A stretch of DNA of 64,000 bases from Megascapheus bottae (lineage: Eukaryota > Chordata > Mammalia > Rodentia > Geomyidae): NCBI GenBank assembly GCA_024803745.1, contig JANJXV010000013.1:9672001-9736000 (forward strand). The letters run 5' to 3'. The notes below the pieces were generated by a model. That model was not told where the DNA came from. It saw only the letters and a program-made list of their open reading frames with translations, and made no database searches. Positions 11,292 through 21,565 of this stretch are shown one piece after another (the stretch's first letter is position 1; every line of letters begins with the position of its first letter). Both the position numbers and the translations under genes were made by a program.

Positions 11292-11730
11292 TGTACATGT
11301 GTGCATGTTCTGTGGAGGCATCAAGTCTTGAATTCAGGCCTTTCCTTTCACTCCATTTTGGTGTTCTTGTCTGGTGTTCTACCATTTGAACCATGCCTCT
11401 ACTCCACACTATTTCATGGCTAATTGGAAATGAGAGGTTCTCAGATTTGTCTGGTCAGGCTGCTTCCAAACTTTGGTCCTCATATCTCAATCCCATGAGT
11501 AGCTAGGAATATAAATATGAGCCATTGGTATTCAGCCATTTTGAGTTCATTTTTAAATAAGAGAACAGATAAGGGACCAGTCCGATTTTTGTTAATATGA
11601 GTATCCAGTTTTCCCCACACCATTTACTGAAAAGTCTATTTTTCTTCATTGTCTGTTTTTGGCCCTTTTATTGAAGATCAATCACAGACATATGGATTTA
11701 TTTATAGGCTCTCTATTCAGTTTTATTGAG
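10170..11730 (-). mobile_element. Ancient L1, antisense, interrupted
   Basis: Reads as the antisense of an old L1 ORF2 C-terminal half. It includes 'gctattgtgaataatgaaca', 'tttgcatttctctggtgatt' and 'ccacaccatttactgaaaag'. It is interrupted at about 11110-11540 by a degraded SINE and a GT repeat, then continues to about 11730. Confidence 0.65.
11251..11288. repeat. (GT)n microsatellite
   Basis: Run of TG dinucleotides, with further TG-rich sequence to about 11305. Short frames across it encode only Cys-Val repeats and are not genes. Confidence 0.95.
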
Positions 11731-12360
11731 AACTACTATTTTAAAGGGTTGTAGAAAAAAGTTTAAAGCACAAGAAAAACAAAGAGGAAGTTGGGATAAA
11801 ACCTGAAGGGCTCACTATCTGCTTTTTTAGAGTTAGTGTGTCCACACTGATCTAGCAACTTGATCAAATTTAAATTTCATTTTGTTTGTTTTGATCTGCA
11901 AGAATACTTCACAAGGAAGGGTAATTATTTCCTACTGTGTCAAATTTTGACGACTATAATGCCTCCTTGTCACACTTTTAATTATGTGAGAATTAATCAG
12001 TAATTTCAGAGGTCTCTGCTTGTTGTACTTCTTATCAATTTCCCTGTCAACATTTCTTGTAACTGTTTAACATCCATTAATAAATGTTGTCTGGATGTTC
12101 CTGAAAGATTTTAAATGATAAATTTACTTCTGTCCTTTCCTTTGCATGTATTAATTGGAATTTTTTAATAAAAATAACATTTGCAAAAAAAATAACATTT
12201 GCCTTATTAACTATTTGGTTATCCTGAAACACTTCAGAAAAAGCAAGACAAATGCGTGTTTCTTTCTTATTATTTACTATTTTCCAGGATATTAGTGTCC
12301 TACAATCAGCAGAAAGGGCCAATAATAGTAAGTTTTGAAAAACAATTTAGTATCATAAAG
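11731..12360. other. Intergenic, no gene seen
   Basis: AT-rich sequence with no recognised repeat or coding signal. Confidence 0.55.
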
Positions 12361-13967
12361 TTTTTTCATATATTTTTATTGTAATTAATAGGATTGCATA
12401 ATATTCACCAGATAGAAGGAGCATTACTTCACATACATTGATACCCTTTCATATATCTTGTCCCCCCACCACTGCCCCTCATCTTGTTTTTTCCCCTTCC
12501 CTATCCTATTTCAAATAACCAAATAAGCATATATACAATGTATCAGATAACAAGGTGAAATACTGTAACAATGAGATAACCAAGAGACAACAAAAGAGAT
12601 GAGAGATAATATAGTAATCGCTCATTACATGGCTTTTGTTTCTATATCCTGGAGGTCCTTTCATTTAGTGTCATACTATATGGCCTTGTGTATCTAGATT
12701 TTGCCCTATTGTAAATATCTGCTAGGAGAGCCCAAGGTTTCTACTGATTATGACGAATGAGGGAAACCAATGAGCCTATGTTCCTTTGAGTCTGGCTTAC
12801 TTCACTTAATATGATTTTTTCTAAGTCTTTCCATTTCCTTATAAATGGGGCTGTGTCATTTTTTTCTGACAGCAGCATAGAATTCCATTGTGTATAAATA
12901 CCATTTCTTGTTGATCTACTCATCAACTGAGGGGCATCTGGGTTGGTTCCATATCTTTGCTATGGTAAATAGTGCTGCAATGAACATCATTGTGCTTGTA
13001 GATTTAGTATGTCCTTGTTTCTGGATGGTTAGGTAAATGCCAAGTAGTGGAATTGCTGGGTCACAGGGGAGCTCTATGTTTAGTCTTTTGAGGAACTGCC
13101 ACACTGCTTTCCATAGTGGTTGAATGAGTTTACAATCCCACCAGTAGTGTAGTAGTGATCCCTTCTGGCCACATCCCCTCCAGCATCTGTTGTTATTAGA
13201 TTTCTTGATCCTGGCCATTCTAACTGGAGTGAGGTAGAATCTCAGAGTTGTTTTGATTTGCATTTGTTTTATGGCCAGAGATGTTGAGCATTTCTTCATG
13301 TGTCCATAGGCCATTCTTATTTCTTCTTCAGAGAAGACTCTCTTTAAGTCTTTGGCCCATCTTTTAATGGGATGGTTGTTTCTTTGGAGATTAGTTTTGG
13401 AGTGATTTAATTTTTTGAGCTGTTGATATATATTAGATATGAGGCCTTTGTCTATTGTATGGTTAGTGAAGATCTTCTCCCACTCTGTAGGTTTTCTAGA
13501 TAGTTTACTAGCTATGTCCTTTGCTATACAGAAACTCTGCAGTTTAATGCAGTCCCACTTATCCAGACTTTCTCTGATTTGTTGTATTTCTGGGTCTTTA
13601 TTAAGAAAGTTTCTACCTGTGCCAAGGAGGCCTAGTGTATCTCCTATTCCTTGTAAAGTTTTCAGTGTAACTGCTTTTACCTCGAGATCTTTGATTCATT
13701 TGGAGTTAATCCGGTTGCAGGGTGACAAAGAAGGATCCAACTTTAGTTTTCTGTAGATGCTTAACCATTTCTGCCAGCACCCCTTGTTAAAGAAGCTTTC
13801 TTGCTTCCATTCTATTTTTTTGGGCTCCCTTATTAAAGATTAGGTGGCCATAGGTCTGTGGGTTAATATCTGGGTCCTCAGTTCTATTCCATTGGTCTTT
13901 GGGCCTGTTGTGGCATTACCAAGCTGTTTTGGTCACTATAGCTCTGCAATAGAGCCTGAAGTTTAGT
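12361..13967 (-). mobile_element. 5'-truncated L1, antisense
   Basis: About 1.6 kb of younger-type L1. The 3' UTR occupies about 12361-12740. ORF2 C-terminal sequence then follows in pieces on the - strand, including [37 protein letters not shown] and the Trp-Tyr-Leu-Tyr-Thr stretch. It is disrupted by frameshifts, so it is inactive. Flanking 'tttagtat' is a possible short target duplication. Confidence 0.92.
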
Positions 13968-14108
13968 ATTGAACACAGTTTTATGCGATCTTGAAAGTTT
14001 ATGTATTTGACATGTCCAAATTTTACCAATGTTAATCTTTTATGCAGATGGATCAAGTCTCCCAAATTTGGAATATCCTAAAAGTTTCTTTTAAAAAAAA
14101 AAAAGGGA

Positions 14109-14303
14109 GGGCCGGAAGTTTGGCTTAGTGGTTAAAGTGCTTGCCTAGCATGCACGAACACCCGGGTTCGATTCCTTGGTACCACATACATACAAAAAAA
14201 GCCGGAAGTGGTGCTGAGGCTCAAGTGATAGAGCTCTAGCCTTGAGAAAGTCCAAGGACAGTGCTCAGGCCCTGAGCTCAAGCCCAGGACTGGCAAAAAA
14301 AAA
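14109..14303 (+). mobile_element. IDL-Geo-type dimeric SINE
   Basis: Near-consensus copy: 'gggccggaagtttggcttag', B-box-like 'gggttcgattccttgg', 'gccggaagtggtgctgaggc', then an A-tail. Confidence 0.92.
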
Positions 14304-14309
14304 GCAGGG

Positions 14310-14460
14310 GGGAAGAGTTGGGTACAGAAGGCTCATACCTATTATCCTAGCTGCTCAGAATGCTGAGATCAAGAAGCTGGTGGTTTGAGGCCAGCCTAAA
14401 TAAAGTTCACTATTTAGCCAGCAAAAGGCAAGACCTCTATTGCTACACCTCATGCCAAGC
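14310..14460 (+). mobile_element. Degraded B1-like SINE
   Basis: Wording 'tatcctagctgctcagaatg' and 'tttgaggccagcctaaataa' marks a B1-type head. No second module is present. Confidence 0.5.
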
Positions 14461-15340
14461 ACTGCCTGTCTCTTCTAGATTGTTCCAATACCTCCTAACT
14501 ATTCTCTCTACTCTGTCCTAATCTCATCTTCATATAGTAGCCATTCTGATTTTGTTTTTTTATATATTATTGTAAGTCAAATCATGTTACTACTACTAAG
14601 GACCCTCAGGTGTTCTCCTCAACTTCCTCAAAGAAAAAAACAAATGTTATATAACTGGAGCTGATTATATACTGAGGAAGTAATAATCCCTCAGGAGAAC
14701 CTGGGAACTATGTAAGTAAAAAGGTGTTTGCTAAAACTGAACAGAAATCAGAGTTCACAGCAGCAGTTTTTCCTCCGGTGGATGAGAGGGAATGAGATGT
14801 TCTAGCTGCACATAATACATGGGTGAGTGAGTTTAGAAACTTGAAAATCAGTAGTAAAAGAGACCAAAGATCAAGCTGTTACTTATTCATAGATACAAAT
14901 GAAATCTATGTTATTGATAAATGATTACTCCCTGAAGAATATCTGAACGTTTGTGGAGTTTACTGTTTCTGAAACATTGCTTCTGTAAGATTTTAATAAA
15001 GTTTTGTAATCTCCCATTATCAATGGAAAACAGTGAAAAATAGATATAAAAATAGTAAGACCTCACAGACAACAGAGTGCTCACCATGAAATATACAATG
15101 AGACATGTTTTCAAAAACTATTGACAACCTTTTCAAGTTGTGTGTAATTAGAAAGAAAATAAAAATGTGGGAGGACCAGATCCGATTTTGTTAAATATGT
15201 GATTTTACTTTGGTGTATTATCTTATTTTTTTCAGGTTTGAGGATGTAAATATTAATCACACAAGAAATATATTTGCAAACAGCTGGAATCCACTTTGAA
15301 CAGTGAACAGTGAAATTCCAAACTTTAAGAATGTTCCTTG
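14461..15340. other. Intergenic, no gene seen
   Basis: AT-rich sequence. Short frames have no recognisable domain. Confidence 0.55.
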
Positions 15341-15344
15341 AAAC

Positions 15345-15600
15345 TAGGTGGCTAACACCTGTAATCTTCAATGCCCATGAGGCTGAGATCTAAGGATTGT
15401 GATTTGAAGCCAGCCTGGGAAAATCTGTAAGACTTATCTTTAGTAAGACTTATCTCTGTAAGACTTTATCTCTAATTAATCAGCAACAGCTGGAATTGTG
15501 CTGTGGCTCAAGTGTAGAGTGCAAGCCTTGAGTAGAAAAAGTTAAGAGGCAGTGCTCAGACCCTGCATTCAAACCCCAATACTGGTGTGCACGTGCACAT
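15345..15600 (+). mobile_element. B1-head/Geo-tail SINE with internal triplication
   Basis: Contains the head 'aacacctgtaatcttcaatg' and the tail module 'ggaattgtgctgtggctcaa'. In the linker at 15427-15473, the unit 'gtaagacttatct' occurs three times in tandem with small changes. The 3' end runs into a CA repeat. Confidence 0.8.
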
Positions 15601-15619
15601 GTGCACACGCAAACACACA

Positions 15620-15655
<36 letters not shown>
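15601..15655 (+). repeat. (CA)n microsatellite at SINE tail
   Basis: CA-rich run after 'cacgtgcacatgtgcacacg', directly downstream of the SINE. Confidence 0.95.
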
Positions 15656-15657
<2 letters not shown>

Positions 15658-17196
15658 TTAAAAATTGTTCCTCAGTGATAACATGCAAGGCTATTAACTA
15701 TGTAACAGCCACCCACAAAAAGTAAGGAAATAGGCATTCAAATTGGAAAAAAAAAACCCTACTTTTAAACAATGACAGAAGAAATAAAAGATGTCAGCCT
15801 TCATAAAGAGTTAGAGTACCTTAATAACCTGTTCAAGAACTGGATTCTCTTCCTAAAGCAAAGGATATAATAATGCCAAGGCTTAATGTTAGTTGACCTC
15901 AAAAATTAACTACCTTCCTGTACACCAAAAACAAGAGGAATGAGGCAGAAATTAAGAAACCAACTGCTTTTGCAATAGCCTCAAGCAAAATAAAATGCTT
16001 AGGAATTAACTAAGGATGTAAAGGACTTTTATGATGAAAACTTTAAAAACCCGAAAAAGGCAATTAAACCAGAACTGAGGAAGTGGGAAAACCTCCCATG
16101 CTCCTGGATTGGAAGAATTAACATCATGAAAATGGCAATCTTTCCAAGGGCTACCTACAAATTCAATGCAATACCCATCAATATCCCAATGTCATTCTTT
16201 AAGGAAATAGAAGAAGCAATCCAAAATTTCGTATGGAATAATAAAAGACCCTGTACAGCAAAAACAATTCTTAGCAGAATGAACAGCGCAGAAGGAATTT
16301 CAATACCAAAGTTTAGACTCTATTACAGAGCTGTTGTAAATAAAACAGCTTGATATGGCACAAGAATAGGCCTGAGGATCAATGGAATACAACTGAAGAC
16401 CCAGAAATAAACCCACAGACCTATGGCCTCCTAATCTTTGATAAGGGAGCCAAAAAAAAAATATAGAATGGAAGAAAGACAGCCTCTTCAACAAAGGGTG
16501 CTGGCAGAACTGGTTAAACACCTACAGAAAGCTACAGTTGGATCCTTCTATGTCACTCTGCACCAAGATTAATTCCAGATGGATCAAGGACCTCGAGGTA
16601 AAAGCAGATATCCTGAAAACTTTACAAGAAGGAATAGGAGATACACTAGGACTCCTTGGCACAGATAGAAAATTTCTTAATAAAGACCCAGAAACACAAC
16701 AAATTAAAGAAAGTTTGGACACATGGGACTGCATTAAATTGCAGAGCTTCTGTATGGCAAAGGACATAGCTAACAAGTTAAATAGCCCACAGAGTGGGAG
16801 AAGATCTTCACTAGCCATACAACAAAAAGGCCTCATATCTAAAATATATCAACAGCTCAAAAAATTAAATCACTCCAAAACAAATCTTCAAAGAAACAAC
16901 CATCCCATTAAAAGATGGGCCAAAGACTTAAAGAGAGTCTTCTCTGAAGAAGAAATAAGAATGGCCTATAGACACATGTAGAAATGCTCAACATTTCTGG
17001 CCATAAAAGAAATGCAAATTAAAACAACTCTGAGATTCTACCTCACTCCAGTTAGAAAGTCCATGATAAGGAAATCTAAAAACAACAAAACGTGGAAGGG
17101 ATGTGGCCAGGAGGGATCACTACTACACTGTTGGTGGGATTGTAAATTCATTCAACCACTATGGAAAGCAGTATGGTGGTTCCTCAAAAGACTAAA

Positions 17197-17588
17197 AATA
17201 TTTTCCTCATCTGTAATAATTAGTATACACCTAGAACTCTCCTAGCAGAGGATTACAATAGCTCAAACCATAGATACATAAGGCCATACAGGATGAGGCC
17301 AAATTAATGGACCTCCAGGTTCTAGGAACAAGAGCTTAATTATGAGTGAACATTATTCTTAATATATTATATTTTTCTTTTCTTGTGTTGCCCTTTGGTT
17401 AATCACATACTGTTACTGTATCTGACTTTGTTACCTAGTATATTATATTATAGATGTTTACTTATTTATTTGAAATAGGAGGGGAAAAATGAGGGTAGAG
17501 GGTAAGGGAAGGGAAATGGGAACACAAACATCTATCTGGCAAATATAACAGTAACCCCTCTATACATTAAAATAAAAAATTATAAAAT
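17197..17588 (+). mobile_element. Short L1 3' end inside another L1
   Basis: A 5'-truncated L1 3' UTR inserted in the same orientation as its host. It is bounded by a perfect 11-bp duplication, AAAAGACTAAA at 17186-17196 and 17589-17599. The host ORF2 reading continues on both sides. Confidence 0.93.
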
Positions 17589-18157
17589 AAAAGACTAAAC
17601 ATAGAGCTTCCCTATGACCCAGTAATTTCACTCCTTGGCATTTACTCAAATGTCCAGAAACAAGGACATACTAAATCCACTAGCACAATGATGTTCATTG
17701 CAGCACTATTTACCATAGCAAAGATATGGAACCAACCCCTCAGATGCCTCTCAGTAGATGAATGGATCACGAAAATGTGGTATTTATACACAATGGAATT
17801 CTATGCTGCCATCAGAAAGAATGACATTGCTCCATTTGTAAGGATATGAAAAGACCTGGAAAAAAAATCACACTAAGTGACCTAAGTCAGACCCAAAGGA
17901 ACATAGTCTCAATGATTTACCTCATTTGTAATAATTAGTACAAACCTAGGACTCTCCTAGCAGAGGATTATAATAGCTCAAATCCTGGATACATAAGGCC
18001 ATATAGGATGAGACCAAATTAGTGGACCTCCAGGACATGGAAACAAGAGCTTAATTATGAGTGATTGTTGTTCTTAATGTACCATGTTTTTTTCTCTTCT
18101 CTTGTGTTTCCCTTTGGTTAATCACATACTGTTACTGTATCTGACTTTGTTACCTGT

Positions 18158-18162
<5 letters not shown>

Positions 18163-18188
<26 letters not shown>

Positions 18189-18189
18189 A
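18163..18189. repeat. (TG)n microsatellite
   Basis: Short TG run within the L1 3' UTR. Confidence 0.85.
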
Positions 18190-18499
18190 TTTGTTTATTT
18201 GAAATAGGAATGGAAAAAAGATGAGGGAAGTGGGGGAGGGAAACGGGGACAAGTACATGAGAAAGAGTATCAATGTGTGAGAAATAATGCACCTTCTATC
18301 TGGCTAATATAACTGTAACCCCTCTATACATTCAAACAAAATAAAAATAGTTACTTGTCTATTTTCTCACAATATACCATTGTAAAGGAACATCACAGAG
18401 TTTATGAAGATATCTGCAATTTATATGATTAAGAAAAGCTCCTATATCTAAAATATATACCTGATAAGTTGCATACATTAATAAAAAAAACAAAAATGA

Positions 18500-18579
18500 A
18501 AGCAGAGTGCTAGTGATTCATGCTTGCAATCTTACTACTGAGGAGGCTGCGATCTGAGAATCATGCTTCAAAGGTAACC
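18500..18579 (+). mobile_element. B1-head SINE fragment
   Basis: Degraded head: 'tcatgcttgcaatcttacta', then 'gatctgagaatcatgcttca'. Its second module is absent, and an ID element follows. Confidence 0.55.
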
Positions 18580-18580
18580 T

Positions 18581-18690
18581 GGGGGCTGGGATGTAGCTCA
18601 GTGGCAAAGCGTTTGCCTAGGAAGTGCAACATCCTGGGTTCGATCCCCAGTGCCAAAAAAGAAAAGACAAAAAATATATACAGTTTTAAA
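18581..18690 (+). mobile_element. ID element (monomer)
   Basis: Simple tRNA-Ala-derived ID SINE without the Geo-like module. The A box 'tagctcagtgg' and the B box 'ggttcgatcccc' are both intact, and an A-rich tail follows. Imperfect flanking repeats 'aggtaacct' and 'agttaacct' may be its target duplication. This is the only such monomer I see in the window. Confidence 0.85.
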
Positions 18691-18974
18691 AAAAAGTTAA
18701 CCTATATGTTTCTATGACATACAAATCCTTAGCCTAATTTTGATTAAGTTCTAAATACTAAGTCCCAGAGATTGTAATTAGAGATTCCCTCCTTGAACAC
18801 CTGTTTGTTAAACTTGTCATTTAAAATATGATGTAAACATAAAAAAAGGTAACCTGGGCAGGAAAGTTGATAAGACTCCATCTCCAATTAACTAGAAAAA
18901 AAAAATGTGGGGATAGAGACCTGCCTTAAGTAGTAGAGCACTTAACAAGCAAGATTGAATTTAAACTCTGGTAC

Positions 18975-19110
18975 CATCAAAAAGAAAGAAAAAAGGGTGG
19001 GAGGAAGGATGGAGGGAGGAAGGAAAGTAGGAGGGAGGGAGGAAAGGACAGGGGGAAAGAAAGGGAAGGAAGGGACAGAGAGAAGGAGAAAAGAGAAAAG
19101 CAGTAAAATT
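18975..19110 (+). repeat. Polypurine (GGAA/GA-rich) tract
   Basis: Over 100 bases of nearly uninterrupted purines following a degraded SINE tail. Open frames across it on the other strand are low-complexity Pro/Ser/Phe and not genes. Confidence 0.9.
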
Positions 19111-19189
19111 AAAACAAATACCACTAGGTAAAGAGATGGGCAAAGAAGAATCAGAAAAACACTAGGAAAAAAAGAAAAAAACAAAAGAA

Positions 19190-19575
19190 TAAACACTGGA
19201 AGGGTGTTTCTCAAAAATAATATTCAGAAAAATCCAAATTAAAACTGCAATTAAGAAATCACTATAATGTGATGTGGTTATATCCCTACCAATACAACTA
19301 AATTTACAAGCATGAAAAGAAAAGAGGATGTGAAGCAAAAGAAAACATTACACGTGGAAAGGACCCTTTGGGGGAAAGTTAGCCTATTTGTTTAAATGAA
19401 AGCCAAAGACTGAGCATCTTACAATAAAGTAATTTCACCCTTAGATATTATTCTCAAGTCAAATGCATAAGCAGAAGTTGTGTACAAAAGTTATCTGTAG
19501 CAGCATTACTCTTAATATCACTGTAGTGGAAATACCCAAATACCCAAAGCAAAATGGATGAGCAAAGTGGATTCT
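19190..19575 (+). mobile_element. Ancient L1 fragment
   Basis: Sense remnant of the ORF2 C-terminal region, with 'aaaatccaaattaaaactgc' and 'tgtagcagcattactcttaa'. Heavily diverged. Confidence 0.55.
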
Positions 19576-20030
19576 TATGATGGATTGGATGTGTATTGTC
19601 TCAAGAACTTGCAGGTTCGAGGCTTGGGCCTAATGTAGCAGCTGTATTAAGAGGTGGTAGAATCTTTAAGAAGTTCAGCCTCATGGAAGGTAATTAGGAC
19701 AATGTGGGAGGGGGATGTTAGGAGGTATCATTAACCTTGGAAGGAATGAATACTTACAGTTAGTTCATTTTGTAGAATTATTGAAAAAGAGCCAGCCTAG
19801 GTCCTTACCCCATCTCTGGCTTTTTTCTCAATGTGTGATTTCTCTTTCTCATATACTCTCCTCTATGATGCCAAAGCACAAAGTTGTGACATTGCCAGAG
19901 GTTGAACAGATGAGGTCATCCAATCTTGGACGTTTAACTTTAAAAACTGTGAGCTGCAAGAGCCTCTGTATACATGTCCCAGGATTGGATATTTTGCTAT
20001 CATATCCAACAATGTGTTCATAAAATTAGA
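19576..20030 (+). mobile_element. Possible MaLR-type LTR
   Basis: Order of motifs 'attaagaggtggtagaatct', 'ggaaggtaattaggacaatg' and 'gtgggagggggatgttagg' is reminiscent of MaLR (MLT/MST-like) LTRs. No clear termini or target duplication. A 102-codon open frame here at 19715-20023 has no known domain. Confidence 0.3.
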
Positions 20031-21020
20031 ATCTTAAAATGAGATAAATGACATGAACAATAAACAAAATATGGTATCTTCCCTTATTTCCCTAATACCC
20101 TCACTGGATGTCAGAAACAAGAGAAAAGCACCAAACCTAATATATACTCATTTTTTTTCCAATTTGATAACTGGAATGGCTAACTGACTAATGGACAAGT
20201 ATATAGCATATACTTGAGGGATAGAGCAGAATTAAATGAGATTTCATCCTATATCTGAATGGTGTGCAATTTCAAACTTATGAATTGTTTTTGAAATTTT
20301 CTATTTAATTATTTCAGACCACAGGTAGCTGGAACTTTGGGAAATGAAGCAGGAAATAAGGGGAGGACCACTGGACAGCTACAGGCAGTAAACCTAGTGG
20401 TGCCTCATTAAAATAATACTGAGCAAAGAAATTATCATAAATAGACACTGTAAAATTGTATTTACATAAACTCAAAACAGGGAAAACTAAACTATAATGT
20501 CTAGACTGTGTATGTCGGTTGTTAAAATATACAGAAAAGAAAGGAATTCATAAGCAGAAAGGTCAGAAAAGTAGTGATCATTGGGGTAGAGCCATGGTGA
20601 TTGGGAAAGTGAAGTAGGTATAAAACTCATTCACAACATTCTTTCCCATGACATGCTGACATACTGGTAACAGGTTTCATTTTATAAATACCCACTAACT
20701 ATACACTTATGTTTCATGGATTTTTCTGTTACTTCTGTAATAATAAAACAATTTTAACACTCCCCTTTAACTCCCACAGTAAAGACCAGGCAATTATTTT
20801 ACAAATTACCCCCAAATAATAAGCCATAAAATTGGTAGACTTCATACATTAACCTATTTGCACAGGATGCTGCAATTTACTTTCAGTTCTGTCTTAGGAA
20901 AAGCAAATATTTGCCAACAAATGAACTAGCCAATTAATCTATCCAGATTTAACTGCACAAAAATCCCAATTTGTAGCAATTCTCTAGTGTGAGCTATGTC
21001 CAGTCACTGATCAATTAAAA
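20031..21020. other. Intergenic, no gene seen
   Basis: AT-rich sequence, nothing recognised. Confidence 0.55.
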
Positions 21021-21021
21021 T

Positions 21022-21225
21022 AGTAATTAACTCATGCTTGAAATCCTAGCTATTCAAGCCAAAATTGTATAATTGAAGTTCAAAGCCAGCCCAAGTAGAA
21101 AAATCTGACTTCATTGCCCATTAACTAGCAAAGCGCTAGGCTGAAGGTATGGCTCAAGTAATAGAGTGCCAGCTAAAAAGCTAGCTGAGTGGTATCTCAA
21201 GCTTTGGGCTCAAGCTCAGATACCA
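21022..21225 (+). mobile_element. Degraded B1-head/Geo-tail SINE
   Basis: Head 'gaaatcctagctattcaagc', later 'ggtatggctcaagtaataga' from the tail module, ending in a CA repeat rather than poly(A). Confidence 0.65.

Positions 21226-21256
<31 letters not shown>
21226..21256 (+). repeat. (CA)n microsatellite at SINE tail
   Basis: CA run directly after the SINE at 21022-21225. Confidence 0.95.
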
Positions 21257-21258
<2 letters not shown>

Positions 21259-21384
21259 CTTTATGCTGAGTAGACAGGTGTATGTGCACAACATATTCAT
21301 TGAAAACAAATATCCACAATAAGGAAAATGGTTATGTTAAGTACACTTTTCCATATAATAAAGTAGCAGACTTTCATGTATTTG

Positions 21385-21530
21385 TGTGTTGGTCATGGGG
21401 CTTGAACTCTGGGCCTGGACACTGTCCCTGAGCTCTTCAGCTCAAGACTACTGCCCTACCCTTTGAGCCACAGCCCCACTTCCCCTTTCCTAGTGATTAA
21501 TTGGAGATAAAGAGTCTCATGGTCTTTTTT
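21385..21530 (-). mobile_element. B1-head/Geo-tail SINE fragment
   Basis: Minus-strand tail module and linker ('ggagataaagagtctcatgg'). The B1-like head is missing, and an L1 begins just beyond. Confidence 0.7.
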
Positions 21531-21565
21531 TTCCTCAATAATTATTTCATTCAGGAATGTTGCAT

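Larger units (their letters stand above)
15785..18345 (+). mobile_element. L1 with nested L1 insertion
   Basis: Sense L1 covering the C-terminal half of ORF2 and the 3' end. Open pieces at 16126-16353, 16538-16981 and 17012-17245 carry typical ORF2 wording, such as FKEIEEAIQNFVWNNKRP and CWWDCKFIQPLWKAV. It is interrupted at 17197-17588 by a second L1 3' end. It then resumes with the Pro-Ile/Leu region, the Met-Phe-Ile-Ala-Ala-Leu-Phe region and the 3' UTR, ending in an A-rich tail near 18345. Multiple stops and frameshifts make it inactive. Confidence 0.9.

Noticed and set aside
16538..16981. 147-codon open frame with good coding look
   Set aside because: It is a piece of L1 ORF2, broken on both sides, not a host gene.
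18581..18690. Possible functional tRNA-Ala gene
   Set aside because: The pol III boxes are good, but the body does not fold as a complete tRNA in sequence terms and ends in an A-rich tail. It is an ID SINE.
19715..20023. 102-codon open frame
   Set aside because: No domain, no splice context, and it overlaps a possible LTR remnant.
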